Of a stretch of DNA of 64,000 nt, positions 8,401-15,374 are shown piece by piece. Below the pieces are notes generated by a model, which did not search any database, was not told where the DNA came from, and was given only the letters and a program-made list of their open reading frames with translations. Position 1 is the first letter of the stretch. Each line of letters opens with the position of its first letter. The stretch is taken from assembly GCF_001742225.1 (NCBI RefSeq), contig NZ_CP017075.1, positions 2,914,001 through 2,978,000 on the forward strand, written 5' to 3'. The translations under genes were made by a program, and so were the position numbers. Origin of the DNA: Novosphingobium resinovorum (GTDB lineage Bacteria; Pseudomonadota; Alphaproteobacteria; Sphingomonadales; Sphingomonadaceae).

Positions 8401-9729
8401 ATGTCCGAAGCAGCACCCCCTCCCCGCGTTCCGGCGCGGCTCGTCCTCCTGTCGCTGGCGGCCTTGTGGGCCTGCTACTTCATCGTGGCCAGCTTGCGCG
8501 GTCTGGTCATGGGGTTCGACCTCGACTGGTCGTTCCTGTCGCGGCGCCTGACGATCTGCATCGTCTCGATGCTGGTGATGGCCGCCGTCTGGCCGCTGCT
8601 GCAACTGCTGGATCGCAAATCGGGCCGGGTCCGCTTCGCCATCGTGCTGATCGGCGCTTTCCCGCTGTCGCTGGTGCTCAGCATCGTCAACGATGTGATC
8701 TTCTCCGACATAGAACGCCCGGCAGCCTACGGCAGCGAGGAAGATGCGGCAGCAGTGGCTGCGGGCAACGTGCGCATCACGCAGGACGAGGCCGGCAACA
8801 TCCTGGTGGACCTGCCCAAGATCCTGCCGCCGCCCGCTCCCCCCGCCCCGCCAGCACCTGGATCCAGCGAGGTTCCGGACGAGCCGACGGATGCGCCGAG
8901 CGAGGAAAGCGGCGCAGCCCAGCCGCAGCACTCCTCGGCGATCACGATCAAGACCAACTCTGCCCTCGGCGCCAATTTCGGGCGCTGGGCGAACATCGCC
9001 GACACGGCGTTCGGCCGCTATTTCCTCGTGCTCGCGTGGGTGGCGCTCTACTTCGCGCTCGCCAAGGCCGAGGAGGCCCGCGCGGCAGAACGGCGCGAGG
9101 GCGAATACCGCCGCGCCGCCGAACAGGCCGAACTGCGTTCGCTGCGCTATCAGGTGAATCCGCACTTCCTGTTCAACACGCTCAATTCGCTGTCGGCGCT
9201 GGTCATGGTCGGACGGCAGGACGATGCCGAAGAGATGATCCAGACGCTGTCGACGTTCTACCGCCGCACTTTGTCAGGTGATCCCACCAACGATCTTTCG
9301 CTGGTTGACGAGATAGAGCTGCAGCGCCTTTACTTCGCGATCGAGGCAGTCCGCTTCCCCAATCGATTGCTAACGCATATCGATATTGACGAGGCCGTTC
9401 TCGATGCGAAAGTTCCGGGCATGATATTGCAACCACTCGTCGAGAATTCCGTGAAGTATGCCGTCGCCGCGACGCAGCGGCCGGTGACCATTGCCATCGA
9501 GGCGCGGCGCGAGGGTGGCCAGCTCGTCGTCGCCGTCCATGACGATGGACCCGGAGAGATGAGCGGCGAGTTGAAGAGCAAGACCGAGGGTTGCGGCATC
9601 GGCCTCAACAACGTGCGCGACCGCCTGCGGGCGCGTTACGGCGAGGCTGCGACGATCTCCTACGGCAAGCGCCCGAACGGCGGTTTCGCGACGATCCTGC
9701 GCATGCCGCTGGAGGCGGGTAATGTCTGA
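8401..9729 (+). CDS. LytS-type membrane sensor histidine kinase
   Basis: 442 residues from the ATG at 8401; an in-frame ATG at 8353 is an alternative. Three hydrophobic helices lie in the first ~105 residues, then a Pro/Ala-rich linker and a fourth helix near 200. The His_kinase phosphoacceptor box NPHFLFNTLNSLSALV follows near 260, then the ATPase N-box PLVENSVKYA and the G-box DDGPGE/GIGLNNVRDRL. It should autophosphorylate and pass phosphate to the LytTR regulator, whose gene overlaps its end by 8 nt. The signal is unknown. Confidence 0.92.
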   Translation: MSEAAPPPRVPARLVLLSLAALWACYFIVASLRGLVMGFDLDWSFLSRRLTICIVSMLVMAAVWPLLQLLDRKSGRVRFAIVLIGAFPLSLVLSIVNDVIFSDIERPAAYGSEEDAAAVAAGNVRITQDEAGNILVDLPKILPPPAPPAPPAPGSSEVPDEPTDAPSEESGAAQPQHSSAITIKTNSALGANFGRWANIADTAFGRYFLVLAWVALYFALAKAEEARAAERREGEYRRAAEQAELRSLRYQVNPHFLFNTLNSLSALVMVGRQDDAEEMIQTLSTFYRRTLSGDPTNDLSLVDEIELQRLYFAIEAVRFPNRLLTHIDIDEAVLDAKVPGMILQPLVENSVKYAVAATQRPVTIAIEARREGGQLVVAVHDDGPGEMSGELKSKTEGCGIGLNNVRDRLRARYGEAATISYGKRPNGGFATILRMPLEAGNV

Positions 9730-10477
9730 GCCCGAAGGCGCGGCGCCTGCCGCTCCCCTGCGCACCCTGATCGTCGACGACGAGCCGCTGGCGGTCGAGC
9801 GCATGCAGGTGATCTGCTCCCGGATCGAAGGAATTTCCGTGATCGGCACGGCGAGCGACGGCCAGGCCGCGCTGCGGCTGATCGATGCGCTGACGCCTGA
9901 TCTGGTGCTGCTCGACCTGACGATGCCGGAGACCGACGGGCTCACCGTGGCGCGCACGCTGGGTGGTCGGCCGGACGCTCCGGCGGTGATCTTCGTGACC
10001 GCGCACGATGAGTTCGCGGTCGAGGCGTTCGATCTCGATGCGGTGGACTATGTCCTCAAGCCGGTGGCGCCTGATCGCCTGCAGCGCGCCGTGACCCGCG
10101 TGGTGTCGCGCCGGGGCGAGCGGGCGCAGGTTCCGGCGCTCAGCCAGTGGCTCGACGAATTCTGGGTGCCGCACCGATCCGAACTGGTGCGTGTGCCCGC
10201 CGCCGAAGTCCAGCGCATCGATGCCGAGCGCGATTACGTGCGGCTGCATGTGGGGGCGCAGAGCTACCTGCTGCTCCAGACCATCACCAGTCTGGAGGAG
10301 CGCCTCGACCCCGAGCGGTTCATCCGTATCCATCGCAGCTGCATCCTGCAACGCATCCACGTTTCGGGCTTGCGCCACGAAGGGCTTGGCGTCTGGTCGG
10401 CGGAAACGGCGGACGGAGAGGCCTTGCGGATCGGTCGAACGTATCTTCCCGGCGTAAAGAAAATGGCGGGCCGCTAA
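9722..10477 (+). CDS. LytTR-family response regulator
   Basis: 251 residues: an N-terminal receiver domain with the acidic pair in LIVDDEPLAVERM, phosphoacceptor Asp in LLDLTMPETDG and Lys in VDYVLKPVAP, then a C-terminal LytTR DNA-binding domain from about 150 (RIDAERDYVRLHVG, RFIRIHRSCILQRI). LytTR domains bind direct repeats about two helical turns apart. A candidate repeat lies at 11015-11042 upstream of urcA. The gene overlaps its kinase. Confidence 0.92.
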   Translation: MSEPEGAAPAAPLRTLIVDDEPLAVERMQVICSRIEGISVIGTASDGQAALRLIDALTPDLVLLDLTMPETDGLTVARTLGGRPDAPAVIFVTAHDEFAVEAFDLDAVDYVLKPVAPDRLQRAVTRVVSRRGERAQVPALSQWLDEFWVPHRSELVRVPAAEVQRIDAERDYVRLHVGAQSYLLLQTITSLEERLDPERFIRIHRSCILQRIHVSGLRHEGLGVWSAETADGEALRIGRTYLPGVKKMAGR

Positions 10478-10496
10478 GCCCGCCATCAGGATTTTT
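10463..10496 (+). terminator. Intrinsic terminator of the lytS-lytR pair
   Basis: ATGGCGGG at 10463-10470 pairs with CCCGCCAT at 10479-10486 and is followed by CAGGATTTTT. The stop codon of the response regulator lies in the loop. Confidence 0.6.
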
Positions 10497-10542
10497 CCGG
10501 GTCTTTTCTTCTTTTGGGACCTGGATTGATGGGGTTTAAGCC

Positions 10543-10866
10543 TTAGCCGCCGAGGCGGGTGTCGTCGGCCTTGTCGATCGCGGCGGCGACCTGCTGCTGC
10601 ACGTTCAGGCGGGCCTGACGGTAGCACTCGGTGTCGACGTTGCTGTCGATGTGGGTGCCCGTCGTCGGACGGCTGACGCGGCAGACGCTGCGGGCGGCCT
10701 TGTTGATACGCTTCTGCAGCATGCCCTGCCCTTCGACGGTGCCGAGGTCGAGGTCGGCGTAGCGGACTTCGACGCTCTTGGCGAAGGCGGCCGGGGCCGA
10801 GAACAGGCCGACGGTGCAGAGGGCTGCGGCGGCGAAGATGGCGGTCTTGGGTGCGGTCTTGAACAT
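10543..10866 (-). CDS. UrcA-family secreted protein
   Basis: 107 residues with a clear Sec signal peptide (AAALCTVGLFSAPAAFA). The mature part has the UrcA pattern: VRYADLDLGTVEGQ, a Cys in RSVCRV and a second in TECYRQA that may form a disulfide, and an Ala-rich tail. Function is unknown; the family is common in sphingomonads and caulobacters. It is convergent with the LytTR regulator, and a LytTR-like direct repeat lies about 150-175 nt upstream of its start. Confidence 0.85.
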   Translation of the reverse strand: MFKTAPKTAIFAAAALCTVGLFSAPAAFAKSVEVRYADLDLGTVEGQGMLQKRINKAARSVCRVSRPTTGTHIDSNVDTECYRQARLNVQQQVAAAIDKADDTRLGG

Positions 10867-11014
10867 GGTATTTTCCTCCTCACGGTGTGAGCCGTGGGGA
10901 AGAACTGTGTTCCGTCCGGCTCGATGAGTGTGATGTGCCTCACACCCGGCGGACGATCACGCGAAGGTCGATTGCGGGCAGAAGTGATCCGACGAAGGCG
11001 CAGGCAGACGGACC

Positions 11015-11042
11015 AACGACATTTGTAGTCGACGAACGACAT
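11015..11042 (-). promoter_or_regulatory. Direct repeat resembling an AlgR/LytTR binding site
   Basis: AACGACAT occurs at 11015-11022 and again at 11035-11042, a period of exactly 20 bp. On the minus strand the near copy reads TCGTTCGTC, one mismatch from the AlgR core CCGTTCGTC. It lies between urcA and the divergent membrane protein gene, close to the lytS-lytR pair. Function is inferred. Confidence 0.4.
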
Positions 11043-11132
11043 GCAAGATGATGACGCGTCGTGCGCCACGGGCGATCGAATCGTGCGCAAGGCGGTGGCG
11101 CTGTCGCCGCGCAGTCGATAGACTGGCCGCAC

Positions 11133-11402
11133 ATGACCCCCCTGATCCTCGTATTCTGCCTCGGAATCGTCAATTTCGCCGCGCACAAGGCGCTGCTCGA
11201 AAGCAACCACCCGATGCTGATGCATGTGCCGTGGTTCTTCCAGGCGCTTGGCGGGCGGCTGAGCCTCATCGTCGAGTTCGTAATGCTGGTCGGCGTGATG
11301 ATCGTCGCGGCGTCGGGATCGACCGGCTGGGCGCTGCTCTACGCGCTCTATACCGCCCTCAATGGCGTGTCCGCCTGGCTGGTCTTCAGCGGGCGCGTTT
11401 GA
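11133..11402 (+). CDS. Small integral membrane protein, function unknown
   Basis: 89 residues, starting MTPLILVFCLGIVNFAAHKALLES. Three hydrophobic stretches are visible (about 2-15, 37-58 and 62-86), with HPMLMHVPWFFQ between the first two. No catalytic motif is seen. I preferred this ATG to the upstream GTG at 11061 because the extra sequence is polar and non-conserved in appearance. The lipid-kinase gene starts 50 nt downstream, so they may be cotranscribed. Confidence 0.7.
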   Translation: MTPLILVFCLGIVNFAAHKALLESNHPMLMHVPWFFQALGGRLSLIVEFVMLVGVMIVAASGSTGWALLYALYTALNGVSAWLVFSGRV

Positions 11403-11451
11403 AGGGAACTTCGCCGGGGAACCCTGCCCCGGCTCGGGCGCTTGTGCGGGC

Positions 11452-12336
11452 ATGACTTCAAACGGCACATCTTCGGCAAAGGTCTGGCTCGTCTGCAACG
11501 CGGCCAGCGGCAGCAACAACGACGCGGCGGTGGAGGAACTGCTCGCAGCCTTCGAGGCGGCTGGCCTCGGCCCTGACCGGGTGCTGCGCTTTCCCGACGA
11601 TCCCGCCCCTCAGCCCGCCGATCTCGATGCGGCGGGCGTGGATATGCTGGCGGTATTCGGCGGTGACGGCACCACACACTCGGTGGTCATGGAGGCCTAT
11701 GGCTGGGGCGGTGCCGTGCTGGTGCTGCCGGGCGGGACGATGAACCTGCTGGCCAAGCGCATGCACGGCGACGTACCTGCGCCCGAGATCGTCGCGCGAC
11801 TTTCCGGCGCGGCGCTGAGCACGTTGCGTCCGCCGGTGATCGTCTCCCGCCACGGCATCGGCCTCACCGGCGCGCTCGCCGGGCCGGGGACGGTGTGGAA
11901 CGAAGTGCGCGAGGCGATGCGCGCGATGAACGTGATCGATTTCGTCGCCTCGACGCGCGAGGCGATCGCCCAGTCCGCGAACGGCCCGAAAGTCATGTGC
12001 GCCGAGGTCGGTAGTACGGAGGTCGACGGGGGACGAGAGGAAGGCTATGCCGCGATCACGGTTGTTCCCAAGGACGACGGCCTGCGAGCGAACGGCTATT
12101 ATGCCGAGTCGCTGGGGGACTACGCCGGGCAAGGCATCGCCCTGCTCAACCGGAATTTTCGCGACGGCCCGCACGACGAACTGGGCCGTCACCCCAGGCT
12201 ACGGCTGGTCTGCCCCACGGGCGAGCCGATGGGCCTGCTGATAGACGGCGAGCCGTTCGACGGCGCCGCCGAGGAAATTTTCGAACTGGGCACCTGCGAG
12301 GTCGACCTGGTGACGACGAAGGAGTTCGACGGATAA
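11452..12336 (+). CDS. Diacylglycerol kinase-family lipid kinase
   Basis: 294 residues of the DAGK/YegS-like fold. The nucleotide site AVFGGDGTTHSVV lies near residue 68, followed by LVLPGGTMNLLAKRM; VWLVCNAASGSNN is the first strand. The enzyme should phosphorylate a lipid or sphingoid alcohol with ATP; sphingomonads contain sphingolipids, but the substrate is not determinable. The start ATG at 11452 excludes a Pro/Gly-rich frame upstream. Its stop overlaps the next start (TAATG). Confidence 0.86.
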   Translation: MTSNGTSSAKVWLVCNAASGSNNDAAVEELLAAFEAAGLGPDRVLRFPDDPAPQPADLDAAGVDMLAVFGGDGTTHSVVMEAYGWGGAVLVLPGGTMNLLAKRMHGDVPAPEIVARLSGAALSTLRPPVIVSRHGIGLTGALAGPGTVWNEVREAMRAMNVIDFVASTREAIAQSANGPKVMCAEVGSTEVDGGREEGYAAITVVPKDDGLRANGYYAESLGDYAGQGIALLNRNFRDGPHDELGRHPRLRLVCPTGEPMGLLIDGEPFDGAAEEIFELGTCEVDLVTTKEFDG

Positions 12337-13220
12337 TGCACGGCAAGACGGCCTCGATGTACAACGGTCCGTTGCGGTTGTTCCACCTGAGCGACATCCA
12401 TTTCGGGTTGGTCGATCAGCAGGCCATCGACTGGGCCAAGGCCTGCATCGATCGTGAGATGCCGCATGCCGTCGCGATCACCGGCGACCTGACCATGCGT
12501 GCCCGCCACCCCGAATTCCAGGCCGCGTGCGAGTGGATTCAGGGCCTCGACGTGCCGGTGACGGTCGAGGTGGGCAACCACGACATCCCCTACTTCAACC
12601 TCTACCAGCGTTTCTTCGACCCCTACCGCCGGTTCAAGGCGATCGAGCGGATGGTCGAGACCCAGCTGGACCTCCCCAACCTCGCCATCGTGCCGCTGCG
12701 CACGACCACGCGCGCGCAGTATCAGCGCTTTCCCTGGTCGAACGGCTGGGTGACCGATCATGCCCTGAAGCAGACGCTGGCGCAGATCGACGCCCTGCCC
12801 GAAGGCACGCGCGTCCTCGTCACCTGCCACCACCCGCTGCCCGAGCGCCGCGCGGACGGTAAGCTGCTGACCATCAACGGCACCCGCACGATGGAAGTGC
12901 TGGCCGGGCGCAAGGTCATGGCGGTGCTCTCGGGCCATATCCACGACCCGTTCGACCTGACCGAGCAGACGCCCGCCGGGCCGCTGCGGATGATCGGTGC
13001 GGGCACGCTGTCGAAGCGCATCCGCTCCACCCCGCCGAGCTTCAACGAGATCGTGATCGACGGCGACCAGATCCGGGTGACCGCGCGCAATCTCGAGAAG
13101 GTGCCGACTCCGGCGATGCAGATCGACGAAGTGCCGGAAAACGCCCTCCCCCCGCGCGAACCCGGCGAGCCGGTGTCGCCGGTCGGCAAGGTGCCGCCGG
13201 TCGATCCGCCGGTGCATTGA
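12336..13220 (+). CDS. Metallophosphoesterase (class III phosphodiesterase type)
   Basis: 294 residues with every metal-binding block of the calcineurin-like fold: HLSDIHFG near 17, ITGDLT near 48, VGNHDIPYF near 84, TCHHPLPE near 167 and LSGHIHDP near 195. The layout resembles cyclic-nucleotide or lipid-headgroup phosphodiesterases. One-base overlap with the lipid kinase implies coupling and perhaps action on related substrates, which is inference. The C-terminus is Pro-rich. Confidence 0.88.
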   Translation: MHGKTASMYNGPLRLFHLSDIHFGLVDQQAIDWAKACIDREMPHAVAITGDLTMRARHPEFQAACEWIQGLDVPVTVEVGNHDIPYFNLYQRFFDPYRRFKAIERMVETQLDLPNLAIVPLRTTTRAQYQRFPWSNGWVTDHALKQTLAQIDALPEGTRVLVTCHHPLPERRADGKLLTINGTRTMEVLAGRKVMAVLSGHIHDPFDLTEQTPAGPLRMIGAGTLSKRIRSTPPSFNEIVIDGDQIRVTARNLEKVPTPAMQIDEVPENALPPREPGEPVSPVGKVPPVDPPVH

Positions 13221-13233
13221 TAGCTGGAGCTTT

Positions 13234-13351
13234 CCTCAAGCTCAGCGGTGACCCTTCGACAAGCTCAGGGTGAGCGGAGGTAGTTTAAACCTCTCGGCGA
13301 AGGGTGTTATAAACCTCCCACCCGCTCATCCTGAGCTTGTCGAAGGATGGG
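13234..13351. repeat. Dispersed repeat, family C copy 4
   Basis: Contains CAAGCTCAGCGGTGACCCTTCGACAAG-like arms at the left and CATCCTGAGCTTGTCGAAGGATG at the right, with an AT-richer centre (TAGTTTAAACC, TTATAAACC). It begins 13 nt after the phosphoesterase stop. Confidence 0.8.
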
Positions 13352-13381
13352 AGGAGTCACCATCGCCCTCCCCGCGCGCGA

Positions 13382-13699
13382 TCAGATCGCCTTTTCGCGC
13401 AAGTCCTGCATCGCGCCGTAATCGTTGCGCGCACGGTCGCAGGCGGCTTCGGAACCACGCTGGCAGTCGCGGGTGTTCTTCTCGTAGCTGCGGTTGAGCT
13501 TGCCCAGTTCCTCATCCCGCTTGCGCAGGGCGCGACCGCGCTTTTCGTCGGATTCGGACTGGCTGGTGGTGGTCCAGTCCACCGCCTTGCCCGCCACGCG
13601 TACCGGGGCGGTGACGATGCTGGCGGCGGTGCGCACGCAGCCCGAGAGCATCGGCAGGGCCATCAGCACGGCGACAGGGAGGACAATTCGTTTCACCAC
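13382..13699 (-). CDS. Small predicted lipoprotein
   Basis: 105 residues from a GTG at 13699 (13696 is also possible). The N-terminus is a lipoprotein signal, KRIVLPVAVLMALPMLSGC, with the lipobox Cys. The mature part is highly charged and probably helical (ESDEKRGRALRKRDEELGKLNRSYEKN), with two further Cys (RDCQRGSEAACD). The upstream ATG at 13738 would add a second, Cys-containing leader and is less likely. Function is unknown. Confidence 0.72.
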   Translation of the reverse strand: MVKRIVLPVAVLMALPMLSGCVRTAASIVTAPVRVAGKAVDWTTTSQSESDEKRGRALRKRDEELGKLNRSYEKNTRDCQRGSEAACDRARNDYGAMQDLREKAI

Positions 13700-13769
13700 G
13701 CCAATTTCACACGCGCCGGATGATAGCGCAATGAACAATCGCCTCTAAAACGCCGGACTACAAACGACA

Positions 13770-13797
13770 GGGGCCGCTCCCTTGCGGAAGCGGCCCC
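13770..13797 (-). terminator. Hairpin downstream of carD
   Basis: GGGGCCGCT at 13770-13778 pairs with AGCGGCCCC at 13789-13797. It lies 29 nt beyond the carD stop, but the following minus-strand sequence (TGTCGTTTGT) is only weakly T-rich. Confidence 0.5.
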
Positions 13798-13799
13798 AT

Positions 13800-13815
13800 G
13801 GTTTCACGTGGAACG
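13800..13815 (+). promoter_or_regulatory. parS-like ParB-binding site 2
   Basis: GGTTTCACGTGGAACG contains the perfect 14-bp core GTTTCACGTGGAAC (13801-13814), the complement of the Bacillus-type parS core GTTCCACGTGAAAC. Two end positions differ from the 16-bp consensus. It lies between the carD terminator hairpin and the carD stop codon. Confidence 0.65.
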
Positions 13816-13825
13816 CCTGAAAGGA

Positions 13826-14359
13826 TCAGGCGGTCTCGGCGGTGTCGTAGTACTTGGGCGCGTGCTCGTTGAGGATCGCGAGGATCTTCTTGAGCGCGGC
13901 CTGCTCGTCGGTCTTTTCCATTGCCGCGAGTTCGCGGGCCAGGCGCGACGAAGCGGCTTCGAAGATCTGACGCTCCGAATAGCTCTGTTCGGGCTGGTCG
14001 TCGGCGCGGAACAGGTCGCGGGTCACTTCTGCGATCGACACGAGGTCGCCCGAGTTGATCTTCGCTTCGTATTCCTGGGCACGGCGCGACCACATGGTGC
14101 GCTTCACCTTGGGCTTGCCCTTGAGGGTATCGAGCGCTTCGCGCAGGGTCTTGTCCGAAGACAACTTGCGCATGCCGATCGATTCGACCTTGTTGACGGG
14201 AACGCGCAGGGTCATGCGCTCTTTCTCGAACCGCAACACGTAAAGCTCGAGCTGCATCCCGGCGATTTCCTGCTTCTGCAGCTCAATAACCCGACCAACA
14301 CCGTGCTTCGGGTAAACGACGTAATCTCCAACATCGAATGCATCGATCCTGGTTGCCAT
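13826..14359 (-). CDS. carD: CarD-family transcriptional regulator
   Basis: 177 residues. The N-terminal RNA-polymerase-interacting (Tudor-like) domain begins FDVGDYVVYPKHGVGRVIELQ, with VPVNKVESIGMRKL after it; a helical DNA-binding C-terminal domain includes WSRRAQEYEAKI. CarD binds the RNAP beta subunit and stabilises open complexes, notably at rRNA promoters. I chose the internal ATG (MATRIDAF) five codons after the first. It lies downstream of the ferredoxin operon but has its own 330-bp leader region. Confidence 0.93.
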   Translation of the reverse strand: MATRIDAFDVGDYVVYPKHGVGRVIELQKQEIAGMQLELYVLRFEKERMTLRVPVNKVESIGMRKLSSDKTLREALDTLKGKPKVKRTMWSRRAQEYEAKINSGDLVSIAEVTRDLFRADDQPEQSYSERQIFEAASSRLARELAAMEKTDEQAALKKILAILNEHAPKYYDTAETA

Positions 14360-14689
14360 GTATCGTCCTTTCACCTGCAGGGTTCCAGTTTGTTCAAATC
14401 GGGAGATAACCGGGGGTGCGACAGGGAGACGAATCGTCTCCGCGCCCGGTCAGATCACTCTCCCAACCGTCTGCTTTCGAACCCTGCCTCGCAATGAAAA
14501 TGCCTGCCGAACGAGCAGAAGGCTCGGGCAGTTGAACGATTATATAGCAGCAATATGCCAAAAAATCCAGAGGCGCGTAAACGTTTCCGTTTCGCGCCTC
14601 ATGGGTCTTCCGTGGCTCTGTTGCACAAAGCGCAAACCACGGGAATCTGCGGGTTTTGATCGGCGAGCCTCAGGCCCGCCGCAGCAGGA
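14360..14689. other. 330-bp intergenic region upstream of carD
   Basis: No coding signal is convincing. It holds the candidate carD -10 element (14539-14544), a TTTTTTGG tract on the minus strand, a hairpin-like GGCGCGTAAACGTTTCCGTTTCGCGCC near 14572, and GGCTCTGTTGCACAAA at 14614-14629, which resembles an insertion-sequence end. Nothing else is recognised. Confidence 0.5.
14539..14544 (-). promoter_or_regulatory. Candidate -10 element for carD
   Basis: The minus strand reads TATAAT exactly, in an AT-rich patch of otherwise GC-rich DNA, 180 nt upstream of the carD start. No good -35 hexamer is found at 16-18 nt spacing, as expected if CarD-dependent or extended -10 recognition applies. Confidence 0.35.
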
Positions 14690-15028
14690 TCAGTCGCCTT
14701 CGCCGGGTTCGGGCGAGAAATACTTTTCGAACTTGCCTTCCTCGCCCTTCATCGCGTCGGCATCGTCCGGCGCGTCCTTGCGGGTGGTGAGGTTGGGCCA
14801 TTCCGCCGAATACTTGGCGTTGATCTCCATCCACTGCTCAAGGCCGCTCTCGGTGTCGGGCAGGATCGCTTCCGCCGGGCATTCGGGCTCGCACACGCCG
14901 CAGTCGATGCATTCGCTGGGGTTGATGACCAGCATGTTCTCGCCTTCGTAGAAGCAGTCCACGGGGCAGACTTCCACGCAGTCCGTGTACTTGCACCTGA
15001 TGCAGGCGTCGGTGACGACATACGTCAT
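14690..15028 (-). CDS. fdxA: Seven-iron ferredoxin FdxA ([3Fe-4S]/[4Fe-4S])
   Basis: 112 residues. The cysteines read [17 protein letters not shown] and [12 protein letters not shown], the pattern of a 7Fe ferredoxin where one motif is adapted to a 3Fe cluster. The C-terminal ~55 residues form the extension typical of alphaproteobacterial FdxA. It is a cytoplasmic electron carrier and is last in the operon helicase-S4-fdxA, 18 nt after the S4 gene. Confidence 0.93.
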   Translation of the reverse strand: MTYVVTDACIRCKYTDCVEVCPVDCFYEGENMLVINPSECIDCGVCEPECPAEAILPDTESGLEQWMEINAKYSAEWPNLTTRKDAPDDADAMKGEEGKFEKYFSPEPGEGD

Positions 15029-15046
15029 GAGTGCGGTATCCTTCCT

Positions 15047-15352
15047 TCAGGCGTCATTCGATTCGGGCGCAGCTATGGGATCGACGGGCCTGCCGTCAAG
15101 CACTCTGTAGCAGCTGACAGCTTCGCTATAGGGTCCGCGCCGTTCGGGCAAGGATAGGACTTCTATCACCCGCACGCCTCCAGCTATCGGAAGCGTCAGC
15201 ACGTCGCCCGCCGCGATCTTCTGGTGGGCGCGGTCGATGCGGCGGCCGTTGAGCCGCATGTGGCCCTCTTCGGCCAGCGTCTGCGCGACCGGCCGGGTCC
15301 TGGCGAGGCGCAGGAACCACAGCAGCTTGTCGACGCGCATCCCTGTCGCCAT
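15047..15352 (-). CDS. S4-domain RNA-binding protein (Hsp15/HslR-like)
   Basis: 101 residues. The S4 fold is seen at residues 6-55 (RVDKLLWFLRLARTRPVAQTLAEEGHMRLNG is the first part), followed by KIAAGDVLTLP. Hsp15 binds stalled 50S subunits carrying nascent chains, so ribosome rescue is a reasonable inference. It sits 22 nt downstream of the helicase and 18 nt upstream of fdxA, an arrangement widely conserved in alphaproteobacteria. Confidence 0.86.
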   Translation of the reverse strand: MATGMRVDKLLWFLRLARTRPVAQTLAEEGHMRLNGRRIDRAHQKIAAGDVLTLPIAGGVRVIEVLSLPERRGPYSEAVSCYRVLDGRPVDPIAAPESNDA

Positions 15353-15374
15353 CGGTCCTCCCTACCGCACCCGG

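Noticed and set aside
12336..13220. The phosphoesterase as the missing PdeM-type partner of the ligase-exonuclease pair
   Set aside because: It is 12 kb away, in an operon with a lipid kinase, and its layout fits the class III phosphodiesterase type better.
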